Part shown: positions 7,122 to 13,271 of the stretch, piece after piece
How positions within the stretch are numbered: position 1 is the stretch's first letter
How the letters are laid out: each line of letters opens with the position of its first letter
Source of the DNA: JBAZCO01 sp041654915
GTDB taxonomy: Bacteria > Bacillota > Clostridia > Christensenellales > DTU072
Length of the DNA stretch: 13,271 nt
NCBI GenBank assembly: GCA_041654915.1
Contig: JBAZCO010000041.1
Location: forward strand, 1 to 13,271
Direction: 5' to 3'
Program-made: the position numbers and the translations under genes
The notes under the pieces: model-generated
The model's input: only the letters and a program-made list of their open reading frames with translations
Databases searched by the model: none
What the model was told of the DNA's origin: nothing

Positions 7122-7358
7122 GTGGAAAATGCAGGAAAACACGCTGTTTATCGGTTGAAAAGGGTGTTGCTAAATGACAAGACATTGCCAACAGGCTTGC
7201 CGGGACTACTTAGGTCAGACCTAACAAAGGTGATTGCAAGTTACTTTGATTTTGATGAGAGGGAGTTGGAAATAGATATTGACCTTGACGCAAGCGGCAA
7301 GTATCACATAAAAATATTTGCGCCGGCAGAGCGGGTAAAGAATGTAAAAATTCTTTAA
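7122..7358 (+). CDS. minE: cell division topological specificity factor MinE
   Basis: MinE stimulates the MinD ATPase and drives the Min system away from midcell. The 78-residue product has the MinD-contact region (KHAVYRLKRVLLND, about residues 6-19), then LRSDLTKVIASYFDFDE and ELEIDIDL, matching MinE's helix and beta-strand topological specificity domain. An in-frame TTG at 7116 overlaps the minD stop but is only one base from the ribosome binding site. GTG at 7122 lies 7 bases after GGGAGG and is preferred. The usual hydrophobic N-terminal membrane-binding segment (such as LLDFF) is missing; only MENAG precedes the contact helix. The final part (AERVKNVKIL) replaces the common LVANIPI-like ending. 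Family assignment rests mainly on position after minD and on the central motif. The stop shares bases with the convergent protease gene. Confidence 0.8.
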   Translation: MENAGKHAVYRLKRVLLNDKTLPTGLPGLLRSDLTKVIASYFDFDERELEIDIDLDASGKYHIKIFAPAERVKNVKIL

Positions 7359-8188
7359 AAGTTGCGGTACTCGGGGCAATCTTTTATTTTAGTATTCAAA
7401 GGGTGGGCGATACAGAGTGCGGCAAGCATATCTTCCGACATATCCTTTAGGTATATACCGTTCTCGTCCGTTAGCTTAAATTTGATGATTTTATTGCTTT
7501 TTATCAGTTTTAACAGCTCAATTAGCCTTAAATCGTGGCTGACAATCACCGCCACCTCGTGTATTGGGTGAGAGCGGTCTTTCATATAGGGCAGGGCGAT
7601 ATGGCGATAGCTTTCCTTTTCCGTGCCGCTTGTAGCAGAAAGATACACCATTACCGACATAATGCCGAGCGAATAATTTATCTTGAAAAAGGCTGTTGCA
7701 ATAAACCCCGCTAACATTAAAAACGCAAGCGCTTCCCCCGCTATTCGCAAGTACTTTAGTGCGGTAATCGGCTTTTTTGCAAGCGCCATAATTATTCTGC
7801 CGCCGTCTAGTGGATATACGGGTATTAAATTAAATAGCGCAATCCCAATATTTATGTTGCGAAACATCTCTGTATATGGATAGGTTGCTGGGAACAGCCA
7901 CCACAAAGCGGTAGTTAACGCAGCAAGCATAAGGCTTACGATAGGACCCGCCACCGCTATTTGCACCGCATCGGAGCGGGCAATCTTTTCACCGCCATAA
8001 AGCACAGCACCATATGGCATAATCACAATTTTGTTTAGGGAATAGCCACGATTATAGGCAATCGTAGCGTGTCCTATCTCGTGCAACACCGCAGCAAACA
8101 CCGTAGCTGTTAACTCAATATATTTTCCTTGCAGTGTGAGAACGAGCGCATAAACAAAAAATGCAGGGTGGAAACTTAACCTAAACAT
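7355..8188 (-). CDS. SpoIVFB-like site-2 (M50) intramembrane metalloprotease
   Basis: This polytopic membrane zinc protease resembles SpoIVFB, which cleaves pro-sigma-K in the mother cell during sporulation. From the ATG at 8188 it has 277 residues. SFHPAFF near the start parallels the N-terminal HVHP of SpoIVFB. VLHEIGH (zinc His36 and His40, catalytic Glu37) lies in the second membrane segment. NLIPVYPLDGGRI carries the third zinc ligand Asp. A soluble C-terminal domain of about 80 residues follows the last helix, as in SpoIVFB. A longer form from TTG at 8230 adds 14 residues; neither start has a well-placed ribosome binding site (GGAG is 18 bases from the ATG), so the start is uncertain. 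SpoIVFB-type genes often lie near minCD in Firmicutes, but with SpoIVFA upstream; no SpoIVFA is visible here and the gene is inverted. Another S2P substrate remains possible. Confidence 0.85.
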   Translation of the reverse strand: MFRLSFHPAFFVYALVLTLQGKYIELTATVFAAVLHEIGHATIAYNRGYSLNKIVIMPYGAVLYGGEKIARSDAVQIAVAGPIVSLMLAALTTALWWLFPATYPYTEMFRNINIGIALFNLIPVYPLDGGRIIMALAKKPITALKYLRIAGEALAFLMLAGFIATAFFKINYSLGIMSVMVYLSATSGTEKESYRHIALPYMKDRSHPIHEVAVIVSHDLRLIELLKLIKSNKIIKFKLTDENGIYLKDMSEDMLAALCIAHPLNTKIKDCPEYRNF

Positions 8189-8255
8189 AACTAAATCTAT
8201 GCGCCGCTCCAACGCTTTATAACACAACAAGCGTGCGGTTGCTTTAATAAAAGCA

Positions 8256-8284
8256 AATATAAATAATTATTGATTAATTGCCAA
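8256..8284 (-). promoter_or_regulatory. predicted promoter of the M50 protease gene
   Basis: On the minus strand, -35 TTGGCA (8279-8284), a 17-bp spacer and -10 TATATT (8256-8261). Transcription would start near 8249, about 60 bases before the ATG at 8188 and 19 before the TTG at 8230. It interlocks with the divergent promoter of the galactosidase gene. Confidence 0.65.
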
Positions 8285-8298
8285 TTATATAGTATTAT
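8270..8298 (+). promoter_or_regulatory. predicted promoter of the alpha-galactosidase gene
   Basis: -35 TTGATT (8270-8275), a 17-bp spacer and -10 TATTAT (8293-8298). The start is predicted near 8305, leaving a 60-base leader. Its -35 lies inside the spacer of the opposing promoter. Confidence 0.65.
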
Positions 8299-8312
8299 AT
8301 ATAAGGAGAATA

Positions 8313-8353
8313 AGGTTTTTATTAATTAAGAAAAACCTAGACTAAATTTTTTT
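8313..8353 (+). promoter_or_regulatory. leader hairpin upstream of the alpha-galactosidase
   Basis: AGGTTTTT (8313-8320) pairs perfectly with AAAAACCT (8331-8338) across a 10-base loop; 8 bases later a run of seven T residues (8347-8353) precedes the AAGGAGA ribosome binding site (8354-8360). The stem is AT-rich and the T run is displaced, so it is not a standard terminator. It could be an antiterminator target or a transcript stabiliser. Confidence 0.4.
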
Positions 8354-8365
8354 AAGGAGAAATTA

Positions 8366-10027
8366 ATGAAAGAAAGCAAGCTTTTTATTAAATACCGCAC
8401 AGGCGGTAAAGTTTATACAGATGATTTATATCAAACCCAACATTATTTTATTGAAAACGACTGTCAAGGCGACAGGCTAAAGGTGAAAATAATTCCCAGA
8501 GAAAAACTTGAGCTTATCGCATTTGAACTACAATACGGACGGGAGTTTGCACAAGAGGATAGATTTTTTGCCAACGGCTACCAATCGTGGACGACTTCAA
8601 GGGAGTATCAAAAGCAGGATAAATATAAAGGGCTGTCGCCGCTTACCAAAATAGTTCCTCTTGCCAAACAGCTTGCAGCAACAACGGGCGACTATCTGTT
8701 TTGCCCCTATCCCCAAAAAAGCGGGATATTCAGGAGCTATACCTATACCTATATTAGGCGAGAGGAAGAGGTTGAGTTATGGGGTTCGCTTAGTGAGCGT
8801 CAAGGCTTTACTATTTTTAGCGCAGATATGAATCAAGGCTTGTTCACAATCGCAAAAGATGTGGAGGGGCTTACAATAGATTCTCCGTATGAGTTGCTGG
8901 ATTTGGTAAAGCTAACGGGTGTGTATGACGGGGTTTTTGACTCCTATTTTAAAACAATGGGTGTTGCCGCACCTAGGATAGAGCATTTGTCGGGATACAC
9001 ATCTTGGTACAATTATTTCCAAAAGATAGACGAGAGCATTATTTTGCGTGACCTAAACGGTTTGGACAGAGCAAAAGACCACTCCTCTATTTTCCAAATA
9101 GATGACGGCTATGCGCCTTTCGTGGGCGATTGGCTAGATAAAAATCCCACAGATTTTCCTAACGGTATGCGCCCGCTTGCCCAAAAAATTCACGATAAGG
9201 GCTATCTTGCGGGCATATGGCTTGCGCCGTTCAATGTGCAGAGGGCATCTCGCACGGCAAGGGAGCATCCCGATTGGTTAATAAAAAAGAAAAATGGCAA
9301 ACCGCTGCTAGGTTGCGCTGGTTGGGGCGGAGCATATACGCTGGATATTTACCACCCCGAGGCACGGGCGCATATGAAAAAGTTTTTTGATGTGATATTA
9401 AATGATTGGGGGTACGACCTTGTAAAGCTGGATTTCCTATACAGTCAATGTATGCAGCCACGCAATAACAAGACCCGTGGCACAATAATGTGTGAGGCTA
9501 TGGAGTTTTTGCGTGAGTGCGTGGGCGACAAGCTAATACTTGGCTGCGGTGTTCCGCTTGGCGCAACCTTTGGCTATGCGGATGCTTGCCGCATAAGCTG
9601 TGATGTGGACTTAACCTATAAAGATAAAATATACAACAAACTGCATATCAACCGTGAAGTGCCTTCCACCCAAAACGCAATGACAAACTCAATATTCCGC
9701 CGTCACCTAAACGGCAGAGTGTTTTGCAATGACCCCGATGTGTTTTTCCTGCGAGATTTCAACTTGAAGTTCACCAAAGAGCAAAAGTTATTGCTTGCAA
9801 AAATAAACAACTTGTTTGGCAATGTGCTTTTTGTGTCCGATGATATTGGGCGGTATAAAGACGAGGAATTGGAAATCTTAAAAAAGGCTTTCAAAAAGTC
9901 CAATGCAATCATCATTAGCGCAGAGTTTGTGGCCAGCGACACTATAAGCATAGTCTATCTTGAGGACGGCGAGAAAAAGAAACTCACCTTTGATTTGCCC
10001 ACGGGAGAGAGCAACTTGGAGTGGTAA
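8366..10027 (+). CDS. alpha-galactosidase, glycoside hydrolase family 36
   Basis: This 553-residue GH36 enzyme is expected to release terminal alpha-galactose from raffinose-type sugars or galactomannan. NGYQSW lies in the N-terminal beta domain (near residue 70). The TIM-barrel part has FQIDDGY...GDW (near 245-257) and GIWLAPF. LVKLDFLYSQ contains Asp356, the predicted nucleophile, and RISCDVD contains Asp413, the predicted acid/base. The length is close to the compact Thermotoga maritima GalA (552) and shorter than the 700-residue fungal or lactobacillar type. No signal peptide is seen, so it acts in the cytoplasm on imported sugars. The ATG has AAGGAGA 5 bases upstream. No sugar transporter or regulator lies next to it, so it appears to stand alone. 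GH-D clan members can hydrolyse other alpha-galactosyl or N-acetylgalactosaminyl linkages, so the exact substrate is not certain. Confidence 0.9.
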   Translation: MKESKLFIKYRTGGKVYTDDLYQTQHYFIENDCQGDRLKVKIIPREKLELIAFELQYGREFAQEDRFFANGYQSWTTSREYQKQDKYKGLSPLTKIVPLAKQLAATTGDYLFCPYPQKSGIFRSYTYTYIRREEEVELWGSLSERQGFTIFSADMNQGLFTIAKDVEGLTIDSPYELLDLVKLTGVYDGVFDSYFKTMGVAAPRIEHLSGYTSWYNYFQKIDESIILRDLNGLDRAKDHSSIFQIDDGYAPFVGDWLDKNPTDFPNGMRPLAQKIHDKGYLAGIWLAPFNVQRASRTAREHPDWLIKKKNGKPLLGCAGWGGAYTLDIYHPEARAHMKKFFDVILNDWGYDLVKLDFLYSQCMQPRNNKTRGTIMCEAMEFLRECVGDKLILGCGVPLGATFGYADACRISCDVDLTYKDKIYNKLHINREVPSTQNAMTNSIFRRHLNGRVFCNDPDVFFLRDFNLKFTKEQKLLLAKINNLFGNVLFVSDDIGRYKDEELEILKKAFKKSNAIIISAEFVASDTISIVYLEDGEKKKLTFDLPTGESNLEW

Positions 10028-10051
10028 GTTTGTTAAAAAAGCGATAATCAC

Positions 10052-10084
10052 GCTTAAAAGGATAGCAAGCTTAAAGGATAGCAA
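10052..10084 (+). repeat. two-copy tandem repeat of 17/16 bp
   Basis: GCTTAAAAGGATAGCAA (10052-10068) is directly followed by GCTTAAAGGATAGCAA (10069-10084); the copies differ by one A. It lies 24 bases after the galactosidase stop. Each copy contains GATAGC, complementary to GCTATC at 10176-10181. Confidence 0.7.
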
Positions 10085-10124
10085 GAAATAATTTAATAAA
10101 ACTCTACTTTGTAAAAGACAACAC

Positions 10125-10199
10125 AAGGCTGCTCTTTTGTAATGCCCACTCCCAAATTTAAACACTTTTGGGGTCGCTATCATTAGAGGCAGCCTTTTT
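10125..10199 (+). terminator. terminator-like structured region after the alpha-galactosidase
   Basis: AAGGCTGC (10125-10132) pairs with GCAGCCTT (10189-10196), followed by TTT. The stem can grow by TCT/AGA (10133-10135 with 10185-10187) past a bulged G. The large interior holds a second hairpin, CCCAAA (10151-10156) with TTTGGG (10167-10172). The loop is long for a simple intrinsic terminator, so this may be the 3' end of a structured transcript as well as the end of the galactosidase mRNA. Confidence 0.5.
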
Positions 10200-10225
10200 A
10201 GTACCCTTTATCATTTTTCAAAGCG

Positions 10226-10251
10226 CATATTCTTTTTAATAAACATATACT
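10226..10251 (+). promoter_or_regulatory. promoter upstream of the ytxC-like gene, possibly sporulation-type
   Basis: TATACT (10246-10251) sits so that position +1 falls on the gene's ATG at 10258. There is no sigma-A -35 at 17 bp. The overlapping CATATACTA (10244-10252) fits the sigma-K -10 pattern CATANNNTA, and CATATT (10226-10231) resembles a sigma-E -35, with a spacer of 12 that is slightly short. The sigma class is inference. Confidence 0.4.
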
Positions 10252-10257
10252 AATATT

Positions 10258-10965
10258 ATGACTGCGATACGATTGACTTTAGCGAGGGGTGAGGAGCGGA
10301 TAGAAAATTATATTCTGTCTCGCCTAGAAACCTGCAATGAAACAAGTGTAAAAATAACTAGGCATAAAAAATTTATTTTTATAGATATTAGCGCAAAAAA
10401 CGATATTTTTGCCGAGGTAAGGGATATTATTAGTTCGGTAATCCTTGTTTTTTATAAGTACGATTATCTAAAAGAAAATATTACGGCAATAGACGAATAC
10501 AAAATGGAGCATTATGCGCTTATGGGCGCACTTCTTAACTTTGACGAGGAGCAGGAAAAGTTTATTGTGGAAAAAGGCTTGGAAAACCGTGCGGACTATT
10601 CTATTAACTCAATTTTTGAGTTTCGTTGTTCCCGACTTAAAGAATCTTGGAAAAATATAGCTCTGCTTGCCAACCGACTGCTATCCCAATGCGACGGCGA
10701 GGAAGATATTTACGACCTAGTGTTTTTTCTTATTGCAATAGACTCCGAGCTTTCTCCCCGTGTGCGCATTAGCGGAGAGCTAGACCGCATAATTTTGTTT
10801 TCAAATAGTACAGAGATACCTCTGCCAGCTTTGAGCGGCGACATCTCCGCCGATATTTTAATTGCCGCAATACGGGAGCGCCCGTCTAGCATTGTGATAA
10901 GCGACTGCGATATAATTTCTAAAGAGCTGTTGCAGGCAATAAAAAAGCTTGGGAATGGATTTTAA
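10258..10965 (+). CDS. YtxC-like sporulation-associated protein
   Basis: This 235-residue protein resembles YtxC, a family found in spore-forming Firmicutes whose biochemical role is unknown. The recognisable part is the middle: an acidic segment, then YSINSIFEFRCSRLKESWKNIALLAN (residues about 114-139, given in pieces: YSINSIFEFR, CSRLKESWKN, IALLAN), like the family's helix with an FRL.Y core. A DIYDLVFFLIAID stretch then precedes the C-terminal strands. There is no signal peptide, and only weakly hydrophobic helices are seen (near 55-68 and 150-162), so it is probably cytoplasmic. No ribosome binding site precedes the ATG, and the predicted -10 puts the transcription start on it; a purine-rich GGGGTGAGGAG lies inside the coding start instead. 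The match is by eye and moderate; it could be a Clostridia-specific hypothetical protein of another family. Confidence 0.6.
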   Translation: MTAIRLTLARGEERIENYILSRLETCNETSVKITRHKKFIFIDISAKNDIFAEVRDIISSVILVFYKYDYLKENITAIDEYKMEHYALMGALLNFDEEQEKFIVEKGLENRADYSINSIFEFRCSRLKESWKNIALLANRLLSQCDGEEDIYDLVFFLIAIDSELSPRVRISGELDRIILFSNSTEIPLPALSGDISADILIAAIRERPSSIVISDCDIISKELLQAIKKLGNGF

Positions 10966-11040
10966 ATTTTTGCAAAACAAGGCGAAAAACCGCATATAAT
11001 GTTGCTCAAGATACAAAATGGTAGTTATTAGGGTGTTCCA

Positions 11041-11060
11041 ATATGTATAACTTTACATAT
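11041..11060. repeat. perfect inverted repeat, operator candidate
   Basis: ATATGTA (11041-11047) and TACATAT (11054-11060) are exact inverted copies across a 6-base spacer, 106 bases upstream of the proximal promoter's -35. The 20-base span suits a dimeric repressor or activator, but the AT-rich context makes chance possible. Confidence 0.35.
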
Positions 11061-11165
11061 GTGGTTATATAAATTTATTTATTTTGGGTTACTCTAATTC
11101 TTTGTTTATTTTGGCTATAAAATTGGTTTCACATAATTTTACCTAAAATTTCCGCATTTGCTCAC

Positions 11166-11194
11166 TTGTAGTTAGGCAAGTATTATGGTACAAT
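11166..11194 (+). promoter_or_regulatory. extended -10 promoter of the surface-protein gene
   Basis: -35 TTGTAG (11166-11171), a 17-bp spacer and -10 TACAAT (11189-11194) with TGG just before it (extended -10). The predicted start near 11201 leaves about 3 bases before the ATG at 11204. A short inverted repeat, ACTTG/CAAGT (11164-11181), covers the -35 and could be a repressor site. Confidence 0.65.
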
Positions 11195-11203
11195 TTTCTA
11201 GGT

Positions 11204-13195
11204 ATGTGCAAATCTAGTAATAAAGTATCTTTTTATATTATTTTAATATTGCTTATTGCGGCAACTCTTTTTGTGTATGGTGCAAACATCACATATACTG
11301 CATATGCAGAGGAAGTTTTTATAGAAATTGATGCGATTACACGCTTAAATTACGAGGGCGAAAGAGTGCCGTATCAAACGGGCAGTTTTTCACGAGGGGT
11401 GCAAATAGAGCTTTTGCTCAACTCTCCCAGCCTTAAAGTTGAGATAAGAGAGGATACGGGCGGCAAGTTTGAACTTCGTGAGTATTATAATAGGGCTGTC
11501 ACAGGCGGCAAAGCGGTTGTAGATATCAATTATGACGGGGCTTTGCGGGTAACTTTGATTGCAGAGCATCTGGACGGCAGAGAAATAAAGCGATTGGAAA
11601 GGAATATCTTATCGGACAACCAACCGCCCCCCGCTCCTATTTTGGATACGGCGCAATTGGAAGTATACAGGCAGCAGCCTTTTAATCTTGCATATACATT
11701 GGTAAATGACTCACGCTCCGGCATAGACCCCGTGCGCTCCAGATACACTTTTACCGACACTAACGGCACGGTGAGAATTGAGAATGCTTTGGGTGCAGTT
11801 GACTATAATGAGCGCTTTATTGCAGGGATAGATGCAAACGGAATAATTAGGTTTGAGTTATACGACAATGCGGGCAATAAGGGCAGTTATGAGTATTTTT
11901 ATTCCCGATACGGTATCCCAGAGTCACCCATACCAACAGTTACTTTATCCCAAAACACCGATTTTGCTAGGGAAGTTATTATTGAGATAACTTGGGGCGA
12001 GGACTATGACGGGCATCCGTTTGCGATAAAAGAATATACCTTGGTTAACCCCGCAGGTCAACATCGCAAACCCTACACAGCGCCTTTTAGCGTGGTTACA
12101 GAGGGGAGCGGCACATTAATTGTATATTATTATCAGGACGGAGCAGAAAAAAGCGTTAGTATTACACTTCCTTACATAGATAGAACACCGCCCGGGGTAG
12201 AAACTATATCATCTAGCTTTACTGTTTACTGTGACCTTACTTCGCCCGATATGCCGTTATACGCATCGGTTAGGGCATTGGACAGCGCAAGCGGAATTAA
12301 AGAGGTGCGCTTTTCAACGGGAGAAACTTTTGTTAGCGACCCAGACAATCTTTACAAAGGAAATATTGTAAACAAGCCCTCATTTAAAATATTAGCAGAG
12401 GACAACGCAGGGAACATTCAAGAATATAGCGTGATTGGCTTAGATTATGACTACGAGGGAATCGCCCTTTATGCGGAGATGTTTGCTGAACTTAACAAAG
12501 ATGACTACACCGCTAACGGGTGGGAAAATGTGCTTAGCGCATTCCGTGCGCTCAGTATGGACTTTGTAACCGAGATATCATCAAATGCGCTTGCCGCTAG
12601 CAAGAGAAATGCCGCCGCCGCTGCCGATGTGGGTATTACTTTTGTGACAAGAATAAACGATATCCCCCAAGGACTTTCGGGCGCAATGATGTTTACTATC
12701 GACTCCAACACTCTTTCTTTAAAAAAAGGTGATAATGTTGTCATTCACATAAACAAAGCGGGCGGCGCAGATGCGGAAATAAATGCAAGAATGGATAGCG
12801 CCAAGACGCTTAGCAATATGCCCCACTCTTATAGCTTTAATTTATCCGCAGTTAATTCAGCGGGAAATCCCGTTGCAATACCTAGCGGAGGGGTGGTAAA
12901 TATTGTAATGCCCATTGGCACAAAGGATGCGGAAATATACTATTATGACGGTGATAAACTTACCAAACTTCAATCGGAGTTACTAGAGGATGGAAAGTTG
13001 TCGGCGGCGATAACTTCCTTTGGCGACTTTTATATCACTAGCACACCCGCAGATGAGGTTAAGGGCGGGCTTGTTATAGGCGGCAAGGTGTACAGCACAG
13101 AATTATTGCTAATTACAGCCGCTATTGTAGTGGGCGGCTCTGCCGTAGCGGCGCTTATCGTGGTATTGGTAAACAAAAAGAAAAAGAAAGGTTAA
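11204..13195 (+). CDS. secreted, C-terminally membrane-anchored surface protein with Ig-like repeats
   Basis: A 663-residue cell-surface protein of unknown ligand. Residues 1-35 form a signal peptide: CKSSNK, a hydrophobic core, and an AYA-EE cleavage site after Ala35. Cys2 is not in a lipobox. Beta-sandwich modules follow: residues about 40-130, 140-240 (SGIDPVRSRYTFTD, DNAGNKGSYEY) and 245-425 (DRTPPGVETIS, SGIKEVRFS, AEDNAGNIQEYSV). These have the T-PP / DNAGN signatures of bacterial Ig-like or OmpL47-type repeats. A helical linker (about 425-475) leads to a last domain (about 480-620) with IYYYDGDKLTKL and FGDFYITS, seen near the C-terminus of many clostridial surface proteins. A membrane helix (about 636-656) and a KKKKK tail anchor it; there is no LPXTG. 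It has no ribosome binding site before the only usable ATG. It is probably adhesive or structural; its function is not identifiable. Confidence 0.8.
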   Translation: MCKSSNKVSFYIILILLIAATLFVYGANITYTAYAEEVFIEIDAITRLNYEGERVPYQTGSFSRGVQIELLLNSPSLKVEIREDTGGKFELREYYNRAVTGGKAVVDINYDGALRVTLIAEHLDGREIKRLERNILSDNQPPPAPILDTAQLEVYRQQPFNLAYTLVNDSRSGIDPVRSRYTFTDTNGTVRIENALGAVDYNERFIAGIDANGIIRFELYDNAGNKGSYEYFYSRYGIPESPIPTVTLSQNTDFAREVIIEITWGEDYDGHPFAIKEYTLVNPAGQHRKPYTAPFSVVTEGSGTLIVYYYQDGAEKSVSITLPYIDRTPPGVETISSSFTVYCDLTSPDMPLYASVRALDSASGIKEVRFSTGETFVSDPDNLYKGNIVNKPSFKILAEDNAGNIQEYSVIGLDYDYEGIALYAEMFAELNKDDYTANGWENVLSAFRALSMDFVTEISSNALAASKRNAAAAADVGITFVTRINDIPQGLSGAMMFTIDSNTLSLKKGDNVVIHINKAGGADAEINARMDSAKTLSNMPHSYSFNLSAVNSAGNPVAIPSGGVVNIVMPIGTKDAEIYYYDGDKLTKLQSELLEDGKLSAAITSFGDFYITSTPADEVKGGLVIGGKVYSTELLLITAAIVVGGSAVAALIVVLVNKKKKKG

Positions 13196-13224
13196 ATAAC
13201 ATTATTTATTTGCAAAAAGCATAA

Positions 13225-13268
13225 AAAAAGAGGTAATGCAAGGGATACTCCTTATATTACCTCTTTTT
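13225..13268 (+). terminator. strong bidirectional intrinsic terminator
   Basis: AAAAAGAGGTAAT (13225-13237) pairs perfectly over 13 bp with ATTACCTCTTTTT (13256-13268). The loop carries an inner AAGG/CCTT stem. A-rich and T-rich flanks allow termination on both strands, ending the surface-protein transcript and possibly that of a convergent gene beyond the window. Confidence 0.9.
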
Positions 13269-13271
13269 GTT

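Larger units (their letters stand above)
10966..11203 (+). other. intergenic region before the surface-protein gene
   Basis: AT-rich and without a gene. It holds a possible second promoter (TTGCAA 10970-10975, a 19-bp spacer, TATAAT 10995-11000), a perfect inverted repeat at 11041-11060, and the proximal promoter at 11166-11194. No terminator for the upstream gene is seen. Confidence 0.4.

Noticed and set aside
10080..10200. 6S RNA, SRP RNA or tmRNA in the spacer after the galactosidase
   Set aside because: None of the conserved signatures (SRP apical loop, tmRNA tag or tRNA-like ends, 6S central bubble flanks) could be found by reading.
1..13271. Insertion sequence, prophage, CRISPR array or toxin-antitoxin module
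   Set aside because: No transposase, integrase, Cas or toxin motifs, no long terminal repeats and no spaced repeat array were seen on either strand.

Overview
The window looks like chromosomal DNA of a Bacillota (Firmicutes), most likely an uncultured saccharolytic member of the Clostridia. This is an inference from gene content: a SipW-type signal peptidase, a clostridial-looking minDE pair beside a SpoIVFB-like protease, a YtxC-like sporulation protein, a GH36 alpha-galactosidase and strong AGGAGG-type ribosome binding sites. GC content looks moderate (roughly 40-45% by eye) and even, and I see no insertion sequence, prophage, CRISPR array or composition break.

Layout. (1) 1-1330: the 3' end of a KDPG aldolase gene overlaps kdgK by 4 bases, forming the lower part of a uronate / Entner-Doudoroff pathway. 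(2) 1468-2110, minus strand: a tRNA-Thr(CGU) with a good promoter and terminator, followed by dtd, the D-aminoacyl-tRNA deacylase. (3) 2203-6252, plus strand: a SipW-like signal peptidase, pgsA (phosphatidylglycerophosphate synthase) and valS. (4) 6303-7358, plus strand: minD and minE, with the minD ribosome binding site buried in a terminator-like hairpin. (5) 7355-8188, minus strand: a SpoIVFB-like M50 membrane protease convergent with minE, the two stop codons sharing bases. (6) 8256-10027: overlapping divergent promoters and a GH36 alpha-galactosidase. (7) 10028-10257: a non-coding stretch with a short tandem repeat and a terminator-like fold. (8) 10258-10965: a YtxC-like protein. (9) 11204-13268: a large secreted, membrane-anchored surface protein, closed by a strong bidirectional terminator.

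Together the genes cover sugar acid and galactoside use, translation fidelity, phospholipid synthesis, division-site placement, sporulation-type proteolysis and surface display. Each family is known, and I found no convincing new multi-gene system. The more interesting signals are regulatory: the sequestered minD start, two genes (ytxC-like and the surface protein) whose start codons lie at or next to the predicted transcription start (leaderless candidates, unusual in Bacillota), interlocked divergent promoters, and a minDE pair without adjacent minC whose MinE lacks the usual N-terminal membrane-binding segment.
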